From the NCBI RefSeq assembly GCF_000336695.1, contig NZ_AOMC01000063.1, forward strand, positions 1 through 36,771: 36,771 nt of DNA, read 5' to 3'. Of the stretch, positions 1-7,456 are shown in pieces; within the stretch, counting starts at the first letter, position 1, and every line of letters begins with the position of its first letter. Under the pieces are notes generated by a model that saw nothing but the letters and a program-made list of their open reading frames with translations, did not search any database and was not told where the DNA came from. This DNA is from Halococcus morrhuae DSM 1307 (GTDB lineage Archaea; Halobacteriota; Halobacteria; Halobacteriales; Halococcaceae). The position numbers and the translations under genes are program-made.

Positions 1-182
1 TCGCCGAGCTCCGCGACGAGGGGCTGACGCTGGTCGTGGTCGATCACAACATGCGCGGGCTGCTCTCGCTCATCGATCGGGCGATCGTCATCCGCTTCGG
101 CTCGAAACTCGCAGAGGGAACCCCCGAGGAGATCCGGGCGAACGAGGCGGTCCAGGAGGCCTACCTGGGAGGAAGTACATGA
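1..182 (+). CDS. ABC transporter ATP-binding protein, LivG-type, C-terminal fragment
   Basis: This is the 3' end of a gene that begins before the window; 59 codons are readable in the frame starting at base 3. The translation has the region after Walker B, with the H-loop histidine in VVDHNM and then a typical ABC tail (RAIVIRFGSKLAEGTPEEI) ending AYLGGST. The DHNM H-loop and the AYLGG ending are usual for LivG ATPases of branched-chain amino-acid-type (HAAT) importers. Its TGA overlaps the ATG of the next ATPase in an ATGA, so the two are translationally coupled. A LivG/LivF pair is the normal arrangement. The substrate cannot be read from this fragment, and Walker A lies outside the window. 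Confidence 0.88.
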   Translation, partial: AELRDEGLTLVVVDHNMRGLLSLIDRAIVIRFGSKLAEGTPEEIRANEAVQEAYLGGST

Positions 183-925
183 GCACCGAGACGAGTGACG
201 GAACTGCGACCGCCAGCGATCAGGAGGGCGCGGCGCTCGCCATCGACGACCTCCGCGTGTCGTACGGCAAGGTCGCCGCGCTCCGCGGCATCGACCTCCG
301 AGTCGAACGCGGCGAGATCGTTTCGGTGATCGGTCCGAACGGCGCGGGCAAGACGACGCTCGCCGAGACCATCACCGGCTTTCACGACTACCGGGGCAGC
401 GTTCGGCATCGGGGAGCGGAGGTGAGCGGGCGCTCGACGAGCGATCTCGTGAGCGAGGGACTCATCCACTGCACCGAGGAGCGCGACCTCTTCGGCCACA
501 TGAGCGTCGCGGACAACCTCTCGCTCGGGACGTTCCGTCGCGGCGACGCCGACGAACGCCGTTCGTTCGTCTACGAGCTCTTCCCGGCGCTCGAAGAGCG
601 CACCGACCAGCACGCGCGGACGATGAGCGGCGGCGAACAGCAGATGCTCGCCATCGGGCGGGCGCTGATGAGCGCGCCCGAGTTCCTGATCCTCGACGAA
701 CCAACGCTCGGGCTCGCGCCGGTCGTTCTCGACGACATCAGCGACGGGCTCGAACGCATCCGCGAGGCCGGCGTCACCGTCCTCCTCTGTGAGCAGAACG
801 TCACCTTCGCGATGGATCACGCCGACCGCATCGCGCTGCTCGAAAACGGCGAACTCGTTCGGGAGGACACGCCCGAGAGCCTCCGTGACGACGACTACAT
901 CCGCGATGTCTATCTCGGCGGATGA
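179..925 (+). CDS. livF: ABC transporter ATP-binding protein, LivF-type
   Basis: A 248-residue ATPase subunit of a branched-chain amino-acid-type ABC importer, which would drive uptake from the cytoplasmic face. Walker A GPNGAGKT is at residues 52-59, the ABC signature MSGGEQQ at 149-155, Walker B LILDEP at about 170-175 and the H-loop region CEQN near 203-206 (LivF proteins often lack the histidine here). The C-terminus DVYLGG is characteristic of LivF. About 18 acidic or polar residues precede the domain, as is common in haloarchaea. The start is the ATG overlapping the stop of the upstream ATPase. The next gene downstream is an acyl-CoA ligase with its own promoter, so import of an organic acid rather than an amino acid is possible; that is inference from context only. 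Confidence 0.9.
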   Translation: MSTETSDGTATASDQEGAALAIDDLRVSYGKVAALRGIDLRVERGEIVSVIGPNGAGKTTLAETITGFHDYRGSVRHRGAEVSGRSTSDLVSEGLIHCTEERDLFGHMSVADNLSLGTFRRGDADERRSFVYELFPALEERTDQHARTMSGGEQQMLAIGRALMSAPEFLILDEPTLGLAPVVLDDISDGLERIREAGVTVLLCEQNVTFAMDHADRIALLENGELVREDTPESLRDDDYIRDVYLGG

Positions 926-993
926 AAAATATTCTTACCGCTGGTAACGAAAAACGCTTGTAAACGAATCACTGGTTGTTCGAGGGGCAACCC

Positions 994-999
994 TTTAAA
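994..999 (+). promoter_or_regulatory. TATA-like box of the acyl-CoA ligase gene
   Basis: TTTAAA centred about 32 nt before the ATG at 1029. The spacing implies a leaderless or nearly leaderless transcript and argues against the upstream in-frame GTG at 1002. Confidence 0.6.
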
Positions 1000-1028
1000 C
1001 CGTGGCGTGCGTCCACACATGGGAATCC

Positions 1029-2681
1029 ATGACGAATCTCGTGACGGACGTCGCGTCGACAGTCGACAAGAATCCCGAGGCGACGGCGATAGCGTACGAC
1101 GGGCAGGAACTGAGCTACGAGGCGTTTTGGTCCCGGACTGGGAAATTCGCCGCCGGTCTCGACGCGGCGGGCATCGACCCCGGCGATCGAGTCGGCATCT
1201 ATCTGCCGAACCTCCCGCAGTACGTCGTCGCCTTCCACGGCGCGCTCAGGGCCGGCGCGGTCGTCGTCCCGATGAACCCCCAGTACAAATCCCGCGAGAT
1301 CGGCCATCTCCTCTCGGACAGCGGTGCCGAACTGGTCGTCACGCTCGCCGATCTCGTACCAGTGGTCGAGTCGGTACGCGAGGAGACGGCCGTCGAGACC
1401 GTGGTGAGCGTCGGTGGTGATGCCGACGGCTCGATCGCGTTCGAGGAGTTCCTCGGCGAGAGCGAACCTTCCGTCGTCGAGCGGGCGGACGACGACGTGG
1501 CGTGCCAGCCCTACACCTCGGGCACCACGGGACAGCCGAAGGGCGTGCTGCTCACCCACCGCAATCTCGCCTCGAACGCACGGATGGCCGCCGATCTCGC
1601 CCCCGACGGGACGGGTGTCGGGGACCGATCGATCGGGGTGCTCCCGCTCTTTCACATCTACGGGATGACCGTCACGATGAACGCCGCGCTGTTCTCGGGG
1701 GCGGCCTACTACCCGCTGCCCGAGTGGGACGCGCAGACGGCGCTCTCGCTCATCGAGAACGAGGAACTGACGATCATGCAGGGCGTGCCGGCGATGTTCA
1801 ACGATCTCGTCAACCAGCCGAACGCCGACGAGTTCGATCTCTCGACGCTGCGGTTCGTCAACTCCGGCGGGAGCAGCCTGCCGATCGAGGTGCTGCGCCG
1901 GTTCGAGGAACGGTTCGGGTTCCCGCTCTACGAGGGCTACGGGCTGACCGAGACCTCGCCCGTCACACACTTCAACATGCCCGATGCCCGCCGTGTCGGC
2001 TCGATTGGCCACACCCTCGACGGCGTCGATGCGATGATCGTCGATACCGACTTCGAGCCGGTCGAACGAGTCTCTGAGGGGCCGGTCGACGAGGGCGAGA
2101 CCGATCTCGATGCGATCACGGGCGAGCTCGTCGTCGCCGGGCCGAACGTCATGAAGGGCTATCACGACCGCCCGGCAGCCAACGAGGAGGTGTTCACCGA
2201 GCAGGACGGCCAGCGGTGGTTCCACACCGGCGACATCGGCTACTGGGACGAGGACGACTTCTTCTACATCGTCGATCGCGAGAAGCACATGATCGTGACG
2301 GGCGGCTACAACGTCTATCCACGTGAGGTCGAGGAACTGCTGTTCGAGCATCCCGACGTGGCCGACGCCGCAGTCGTCGGGATCCCCGACGAGCGCCGCG
2401 GCGAGACGGTGAAGGCGTTTGTCGTCCCCGCGAGCGCAGCGAGTGGGGGTTCGTCGGGCGAGGGAACCGAGTCCGACGGTGTTCCGACGCCGGACGCCGA
2501 TGTGACCGAGGACGAGATCAGGGAGTTCTGTCTCGAACGGCTCGCGGAGTACAAACACCCGCGCGAGGTCGCGTTCGTCGACGAACTGCCGCGAACGACC
2601 ACCGGAAAGGTCCAGAAGTTCGAGCTCCGCGGGCACGAGGACGGTGCGACGGGCGAGGAGAGCGAGGAGGTGGCCGAATGA
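1029..2681 (+). CDS. AMP-forming acyl-CoA ligase (fatty or aryl acid-CoA ligase)
   Basis: A 550-residue member of the ANL superfamily that activates a carboxylic acid through an acyl-adenylate to its CoA thioester. The phosphate-binding motif YTSGTTGQPKG starts at residue 162, the A5 motif YGLTET at 304, the TGD / DREKHMIVTGGYNVYPREVE hinge region lies near 410-435, and the adenylation lysine is in TTGK, K527. An acidic, Ser/Gly-rich insertion lies near 475-492 before the small C-terminal domain. The ATG at 1029 was chosen over GTG at 1002 because of the TATA box at 994. The stop overlaps the start of a PaaG-like crotonase in ATGA, so the acyl-CoA product is probably handled by that partner. 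Substrate chain length cannot be told from sequence. Confidence 0.92.
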   Translation: MTNLVTDVASTVDKNPEATAIAYDGQELSYEAFWSRTGKFAAGLDAAGIDPGDRVGIYLPNLPQYVVAFHGALRAGAVVVPMNPQYKSREIGHLLSDSGAELVVTLADLVPVVESVREETAVETVVSVGGDADGSIAFEEFLGESEPSVVERADDDVACQPYTSGTTGQPKGVLLTHRNLASNARMAADLAPDGTGVGDRSIGVLPLFHIYGMTVTMNAALFSGAAYYPLPEWDAQTALSLIENEELTIMQGVPAMFNDLVNQPNADEFDLSTLRFVNSGGSSLPIEVLRRFEERFGFPLYEGYGLTETSPVTHFNMPDARRVGSIGHTLDGVDAMIVDTDFEPVERVSEGPVDEGETDLDAITGELVVAGPNVMKGYHDRPAANEEVFTEQDGQRWFHTGDIGYWDEDDFFYIVDREKHMIVTGGYNVYPREVEELLFEHPDVADAAVVGIPDERRGETVKAFVVPASAASGGSSGEGTESDGVPTPDADVTEDEIREFCLERLAEYKHPREVAFVDELPRTTTGKVQKFELRGHEDGATGEESEEVAE

Positions 2682-3475
2682 GCGACGACGAGGCGGTGCT
2701 GGTCGCCGTCGAGGATGGGGTTGCGACGCTGACGCTGAATCGACCGTCGGTGCGCAACGCGCTCACCGAAGAGATCTCGTCGGGTATCATCGACGCGCTC
2801 GCGGAGCTGGAGGGCAGCGACGCGCGCTGTCTGGTGATCGAGGGTGCTGGCGGGGCCTTCTCAGCGGGTGGCGACGTGAACGCGATGGCCGAGCGGCTCG
2901 CGGGCGACGTGGCGCTCGACGAGGCCGTCCGCCACATCAGTCAGGAGACCAGCCGGGCGGTCAAGCGCGTCGCGGAGTTCGATCTCCCCGTCGTGGCGAA
3001 GATCGACGGGATCGCCTTCGGTGCGGGCGCGAACCTCGCCATCGCGTGCGACGTCCTGCTGGCGAGCGCCGAATCCAGGATCAGTTTCGGCTTCCGACAG
3101 GTGGGGCTGGCGGTCGATTCGGGCACGTCCTATCTCCTGCCGCGGATCGTCGGCGAGAACACGGCCCAGGAGCTCGTCATGACCGGCGAGCTCGTCGAGG
3201 CCGAGCGCGCCGAAGAACTGGGACTGTTCAACCACGTCTATCCCGACGCCGAGTTCGACGAGCGCGCCGACGAGTTCGTCGAGCAGATCGCCACCGGGCC
3301 GACCGTAGCGCTGCGAACCTCGAAACGGCTCGTCCGGCAGGGGTTCGAGAGTTCGCTCGATCAGGCGATGGAGAACGAGGCCGCCGCGCAGGCCGCCGTC
3401 TTCGAGAGCGACGATCACCGCGAGGGTGCGGAATCGTTCATGGCCGGCGAGGAACCCGATTTCGAGGGGCGATAG
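2678..3475 (+). CDS. Crotonase-family protein, PaaG-like enoyl-CoA isomerase
   Basis: A 265-residue crotonase-fold protein translationally coupled to the ligase (ATGA overlap). The oxyanion-hole segments SAGGDVNAMA and GIAFGAGANLA are present. The two glutamates of classical enoyl-CoA hydratases (E144 and E164 in the rat enzyme) are replaced by N119 and Q139, spaced exactly 20 residues apart as in the hydratase. An aspartate follows in GLAVDSG (D145), matching the layout of PaaG (1,2-epoxyphenylacetyl-CoA isomerase), which also has GAGANLA and a catalytic Asp. It is therefore probably an isomerase of double-bond position or ring-opened acyl-CoA rather than a hydratase. Annotation as plain enoyl-CoA hydratase would be misleading. 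No other phenylacetate genes (paaABC, paaZ) are in the window. Confidence 0.85.
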   Translation: MSDDEAVLVAVEDGVATLTLNRPSVRNALTEEISSGIIDALAELEGSDARCLVIEGAGGAFSAGGDVNAMAERLAGDVALDEAVRHISQETSRAVKRVAEFDLPVVAKIDGIAFGAGANLAIACDVLLASAESRISFGFRQVGLAVDSGTSYLLPRIVGENTAQELVMTGELVEAERAEELGLFNHVYPDAEFDERADEFVEQIATGPTVALRTSKRLVRQGFESSLDQAMENEAAAQAAVFESDDHREGAESFMAGEEPDFEGR

Positions 3476-3477
3476 CT

Positions 3478-3785
3478 GGCGGTGGCCGCCGGCTGCGGCC
3501 GGCGGTTGCGGTTTGCGGTAGCGGTACCTGGCGGATGAAGGGCGAGGCGCGCGAGCGACTGGAAGGAGCGAGTAGCGAACGAAGTGAGCGCGCGCCGAGG
3601 GCTTCGGCGGTGCTGTGCGGTGGCGGGACGGATATGGTGAGCGCCAGCATCCGCGCGAGTGTAACGAGCGCGGTTCACCGGGAGCGACCGAGCGTAGCGA
3701 GGGAGCGAGCGGGACGTTTTTAGCGTAGCTTTTTGCAAGGACCCTGAGCGAGCGCAGCGAGCGAATGGGGACGCAGTAAAAAGGT
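3478..3785 (+). repeat. Dispersed intergenic repeat element, copy 1
   Basis: About 308 bp of non-coding DNA between two convergent genes. It begins with a GGCGGTGGC-rich stretch, then the blocks GGATGAAGGGCGAGG, GAACGAAGTGAGC, GAGGGCTTCGGCGGTG, CAGCATCCG and GCGAGTG. It ends with a module holding two T-tracts (GTTTTTAGCG and GCTTTTTGC), a GAGCGAGCGCAGCGAGCG segment and AGTAAAAAGGT. The same blocks recur in the same order, on the other strand, at 21911-22150. The T-tracts on the plus strand and the A-tract near 3778-3782 (T-tract on the minus strand) could terminate both flanking genes. Confidence 0.75.
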
Positions 3786-3788
3786 ACT

Positions 3789-4943
3789 TTAGAAGCCTTC
3801 GCCGAGCAGTTCGCGCGCGATGACGTTCTTCTGGATCTCGCTGGTGCCCTCGTAGATCTGGGTGATCTTGGCGTCGCGGTAGAACCGTTCGACGTCGAAG
3901 TCGTCGACGTAGCCCGCACCGCCGTGGATCTGGACGGCTTCGTCGGCGACCTCGACGGCGACGCGCGAGGCGTACTCCTTGGCCATCGAGGCGAGCGTGG
4001 TCAGCTGTTCGTTTTTGTTGTCGACGCTCCAGGCGGATTTGTAGGTGAGCTGGCGGGCGGCCTCGATCTGGGTGTGCATCTCGGCGAGCTTGTGCTGGAT
4101 GGCCTGGAATTGGCCGATGGACCGTCCAAACTGCTCGCGCTCTTGAGCGTAGTCGAGCGCGCGTTCGAGCGCGCCTTTGGCGATGCCGACGCCTTGGGCG
4201 GCCACCCCAGTACGAGTAGCGTCGAAGAACTGCATCTGCTGGAGGAAGCCCGCACCCTGCGTGCCGACGAGGTTCTCCTCGGGAACGCGCACGTCGTCGA
4301 GGAGGAGTTCGGCAGTGTCCGAGGCACGGATGCCGAGCTTGCCCGTGATCTTCTCGGCAGTGAACCCGTCTCGGTCCGATTCGACGATGATCTGCGAGAA
4401 GCCGTTGTATCGCCCCTCGGCGTCGGGGTCGGTTTTGCAGAGCACGACGAAGTAGTCACCCACGGAGCCGTTGGTGATCCACATCTTGTTGCCGTTGATC
4501 ACCCACTCGTCGCCGTCCTTTTCGGCGCGGGTCGAGACTGAGGAGACGTCGGAGCCCGTGTCGGGCTCGGAGATGGCCGCGCCCATGATCGCGTCGCCGC
4601 TCGCGATCGGCGGAAGATACTCCTCCTTTTGATCGTCGGTGCCGGCCGCGATGATCGCCTCGGCCCCGAAACCGGTGCTCGCCACACAGAGACCGATGCC
4701 CGGATCGACGGCGAACAGCTCCTCGGAGATGATCGCCGTCTCCAGCGTGGAGTAGCCCGCACCGCCGTACTCGGCGGGGATGGTCGCACCGAGCATGCCC
4801 ATCTCGCCGGCTGTCTCGATGAGATCGTGGGGGTAATTCTCTTCTCTGTCGTACTCGCTCGCGATCGGTGCGATCTCGTTGTCGGCGAAACGGCGCACCT
4901 CGTCACGGATCTGTTTCTGTTCGTCGGACAGTTCGTAGTCCAT
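3789..4943 (-). CDS. Acyl-CoA dehydrogenase
   Basis: A 384-residue FAD-dependent acyl-CoA dehydrogenase that makes the trans-2-enoyl-CoA in beta-oxidation and would pass electrons to ETF. The N-terminal helical domain starts MDYELSDEQ, the middle beta domain has [13 protein letters not shown] and KMWITNG, and the C-terminal helical domain has [19 protein letters not shown] and [12 protein letters not shown]. The catalytic-base motif YEGTSEIQ is present with Glu at about residue 365, as in short/medium-chain enzymes. Length is normal. A TATA-like TTATTTG about 26-34 nt upstream supports the ATG at 4943. It is divergent from the HADH/ECH fusion gene and convergent with the ligase-crotonase pair. 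Confidence 0.95.
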   Translation of the reverse strand: MDYELSDEQKQIRDEVRRFADNEIAPIASEYDREENYPHDLIETAGEMGMLGATIPAEYGGAGYSTLETAIISEELFAVDPGIGLCVASTGFGAEAIIAAGTDDQKEEYLPPIASGDAIMGAAISEPDTGSDVSSVSTRAEKDGDEWVINGNKMWITNGSVGDYFVVLCKTDPDAEGRYNGFSQIIVESDRDGFTAEKITGKLGIRASDTAELLLDDVRVPEENLVGTQGAGFLQQMQFFDATRTGVAAQGVGIAKGALERALDYAQEREQFGRSIGQFQAIQHKLAEMHTQIEAARQLTYKSAWSVDNKNEQLTTLASMAKEYASRVAVEVADEAVQIHGGAGYVDDFDVERFYRDAKITQIYEGTSEIQKNVIARELLGEGF

Positions 4944-4967
4944 AGACGTTCGTTATACATCCCCACA

Positions 4968-4976
4968 TCAAATAAG
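4968..4976 (-). promoter_or_regulatory. TATA-like box of the acyl-CoA dehydrogenase gene
   Basis: CTTATTTGA on the minus strand, centred about 29 nt before the ATG at 4943, consistent with a leaderless transcript. The divergent gene at 5112 has only a weak candidate (TTGAAG at about 5078-5083). Confidence 0.5.
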
Positions 4977-5111
4977 TTCGTAACCTAGAATAAACTCATC
5001 AGACGTTTCTGCAGGAGGTCGGTCGTTCGGCCGGTATCGGAACTCGTTCGAGGAGAATGCTGTGGGGGACAGAAACGTTGAAGCCCCGTCGGCGAGTTCT
5101 AACGATGAATC

Positions 5112-7076
5112 ATGAACGTCGACGAGATCGACACGATCGCGGTGCTCGGTGCCGGGAACATGGGCCACGGCATCGCCGAGGTCGCCGCGCTCGCGGGCTA
5201 CGAAGTCCGTCTGCGTGACATCAACGAGGAGTTAGTTGAAAACGGCTACGACCAGCTCGAATGGAGCGTCGGCAAGCTCGAAGAGAAAGACCAGCTGACC
5301 GAGGAAGAAGCCGACGCCGCCCTGGATCGTGTGACGCCGCTGGTCGATCTGGAGGAGACGGTCTCGGGAACAGACGTCATCATCGAGGTCGTCCCCGAGA
5401 AGATGGAGATCAAACAGGACGTCTACGGCGAGGTCGAGCAGTACGCGCCAGAGGACGCCCTGTTCGCGACGAACACCTCGTCGCTGTCGATCACCGACCT
5501 CGCGGAGGTCACCGAACGACCCGAACGGTTCTGTGGGATGCACTTCTTCAACCCGCCCGTTCGGATGCAGCTCGTCGAAGTCATCTCGGGTGAGCACACC
5601 AGTGACGAGACGCTCGATACAGTCGAGGCGCTCGCCGAGGAGTTCGGCAAGAGCCCTGTCCGGGTTCGCAAGGACAGTCCGGGATTCATCGTCAACCGAG
5701 TGCTCGTCCCGCTGATGAACGAGGCGGCGTGGCTCGTCGAGGACGACGTGGCGACGATGGACGAGGTCGACAGCACGACGACGTTCGAACTTGGACTCCC
5801 GATGGGCAGCTTCGAACTCGCCGACCAGGTGGGCATCGACGTCGGCTACCACGTGCTCGAATACATGCACGAGACGCTCGGCGACGCCTACGAGCCGTGC
5901 CCGCTGCTCGAAGCGAAGGTCGAGGCCGAGGAGCTGGGCAAGAAGACGGGCAAGGGGTTCTACGACTACGAGGATGGCAACGGTGCGGACATCCCGACCG
6001 ATGCCGGCAGCGAGGAGATCGAAGCCAGACTGCTGGCCGTGATGGCCAACGAGGTCGCCAAACTCGTCGGCAACGACGTTGCGCCCGCCGCCGACATCGA
6101 CGAGGCGGTCATGCTCGGCGCTGGCTTCCCCGAAGGGCCCGCCAAACTCGCCGACAGCGCGGGTCTCGACTCGCTCTACGAGACGCTCGTCGATCTCCAC
6201 GACGAGACTGGTGCAGCGCGCTACGAACCCGCCGACGCGCTCGAAGCGCATGCCGACGAGGGGTTCTACGGGAGCGACGACGAGGAGGGCGTCGAGTTCG
6301 AGAGCATCCGGATCGAGCATCCCGGCGACATGGTCGGGACGATCGTCATCGACCGCCCCCACCGGATGAACACGATCAACCCACAGATCCTCGACGAGCT
6401 CGACACCGCGATCGACGTGCTCGAGGACGACGATGACGTGCGCGCAGTGTTGCTCGTCGGTGCCGGCGACGACGCCTTCTCCGCCGGTGCGGACGTCCAG
6501 TCGATGGCGGCGAACGCCGACCCGCTCGACGGGATCGAGCTCTCGCGCAAGGGTAAGGAGACCTTCGGCAAACTGGAGGAGTGTTCGATGCCGGTCGTCG
6601 CGGGCATCGACGGCCACTGTCTCGGCGGCGGGATGGAGCTCGCGATGTGTGCCGACCTCCGGGTGGCCTCCGAGCGCTCGTCGTTCGGCCAGCCCGAACT
6701 CGATCTCGGCCTCCTCCCCGGCTGGGGCGGCACCCAGCGCCTCCAGCATATCGTCGGCGAGGGTCGTGCGAAGGAGATCATCCTCACCGCCGATCGCTAC
6801 GACGCCGCCGAGATCGCCGACTACGGCTTTCTCACCGAGGTCGTCGAAAACGGCGAACTCGAAGAGCGTGCCCACGAACTCACCGCCGATCTCGCGGGCG
6901 GGCCACCGATCGCCCAGGAGTTCACCAAGCGCGCCATGCTGCGCGGCTGGGAGGACACCGAGGCCGGCCTCGAGATCGAATCCCAGGCGTTCGGCCATCT
7001 GCTCAACACCGACGACCTGATGGAGGGCGTCACGGCGTTCATGGGCGACTCAGACCCCGAATTCGAGGGCAAGTAA
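5112..7076 (+). CDS. Fused 3-hydroxyacyl-CoA dehydrogenase / enoyl-CoA hydratase
   Basis: A 654-residue bifunctional beta-oxidation enzyme with the dehydrogenase first. Residues about 8-190 form the NAD-binding Rossmann domain (VLGAGNMGHGIAEVAALAGY), with the catalytic His144 in MHFFNPP. Two copies of the dehydrogenase C-terminal domain follow: GLPMGSFELADQVGID (about 234-249) and GAGFPEGPAKLADSAG (about 336-351). Residues about 395-654 are a crotonase domain with both hydratase glutamates, E509 in GGGMEL and E529 in FGQPEL. Hydration and NAD-dependent oxidation of enoyl-CoA would thus occur on one chain. The order is the reverse of bacterial FadB, which has the hydratase first. The ATG at 5112 is used; an ATG 7 nt upstream is out of frame. 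Confidence 0.95.
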   Translation: MNVDEIDTIAVLGAGNMGHGIAEVAALAGYEVRLRDINEELVENGYDQLEWSVGKLEEKDQLTEEEADAALDRVTPLVDLEETVSGTDVIIEVVPEKMEIKQDVYGEVEQYAPEDALFATNTSSLSITDLAEVTERPERFCGMHFFNPPVRMQLVEVISGEHTSDETLDTVEALAEEFGKSPVRVRKDSPGFIVNRVLVPLMNEAAWLVEDDVATMDEVDSTTTFELGLPMGSFELADQVGIDVGYHVLEYMHETLGDAYEPCPLLEAKVEAEELGKKTGKGFYDYEDGNGADIPTDAGSEEIEARLLAVMANEVAKLVGNDVAPAADIDEAVMLGAGFPEGPAKLADSAGLDSLYETLVDLHDETGAARYEPADALEAHADEGFYGSDDEEGVEFESIRIEHPGDMVGTIVIDRPHRMNTINPQILDELDTAIDVLEDDDDVRAVLLVGAGDDAFSAGADVQSMAANADPLDGIELSRKGKETFGKLEECSMPVVAGIDGHCLGGGMELAMCADLRVASERSSFGQPELDLGLLPGWGGTQRLQHIVGEGRAKEIILTADRYDAAEIADYGFLTEVVENGELEERAHELTADLAGGPPIAQEFTKRAMLRGWEDTEAGLEIESQAFGHLLNTDDLMEGVTAFMGDSDPEFEGK

Positions 7077-7127
7077 CCACGGAACGGAACGCTTAACAGG
7101 CGGTATCGGGAACGAACGGATGCGTTC

Positions 7128-7202
7128 GCTCGGTTGGTGTAGTCCGGCCAATCATTTCGGCCTTTCGAGCCGATGACCGGGGTTCGAATCCCCGACCGAG
7201 CA
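7128..7202 (+). tRNA. tRNA-Glu (anticodon TTC)
   Basis: A 75-nt cloverleaf. Acceptor strand GCTCGGT (7128-7134) pairs with ACCGAGC (7195-7201), followed by discriminator A. The anticodon stem TCGGC/GCCGA encloses the loop CTTTCGA with anticodon TTC. The T arm contains GGTTCGAATCC. No intron is visible and CCA is not encoded. Confidence 0.95.
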
Positions 7203-7230
7203 CTCTTCTGCGGAACGAAGTGGAGAAGAG
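7203..7230 (+). terminator. Hairpin directly after tRNA-Glu
   Basis: CTCTTCT (7203-7209) and AGAAGAG (7224-7230) form a perfect 7-bp stem around a 14-nt loop that contains GAACGAAGTG, a motif shared with the repeat elements of this window. It could help end or process the tRNA transcript. There is no T-tract after it, so the role is uncertain. Confidence 0.35.
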
Positions 7231-7237
7231 CGTGTAG

Positions 7238-7320
7238 GGGATGGTTCGAGCGGACCTGGTGCAGTGGTGGAGAGCACTACCGATGGATCCACAAACATGC
7301 TCCCCATACCGAACCATCCC
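7238..7320 (+). other. Long-range inverted repeat with internal hairpin, possible structured RNA
   Basis: GGGATGGTTCG (7238-7248) is perfectly complementary to CGAACCATCCC (7310-7320), an 11-bp stem closing a 61-nt loop. Inside, GTGGTG (7264-7269) pairs with CACTAC (7275-7280) around a GAGAG loop, with one G-T pair. It does not fold as a tRNA. The rest of the interval up to 7456 shows no gene. It may be an untranslated RNA or a remnant of a mobile unit; nothing in the sequence identifies it. Confidence 0.4.
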
Positions 7321-7456
7321 ATCCGCTCCCCTGTCGGCGAACGATACGATAGCGCACTCCCGGCGAGCCGTATCCGACAACGGTGGACTCCGTGAGCCAT
7401 CGTAAGCGCGTGCAGGCACAACCGTTTCCCGCTGGCTGACAATACGTCTCAAGAGG

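Noticed and set aside
969-2636. Long minus-strand open frame (555 codons) opposite the acyl-CoA ligase gene
   Set aside because: It is antisense to a clear enzyme gene and arises from high GC at third codon positions, which removes stops from the opposite strand. It has no domain motif. The same holds for antisense frames over the HADH/ECH, synthetase, egsA, epimerase and sulfatase genes.
7238-7320. A second tRNA gene after tRNA-Glu
   Set aside because: The 11-bp closing stem is too long for an acceptor stem and there is no T arm (GGTTCRA) or anticodon arm in the right place.
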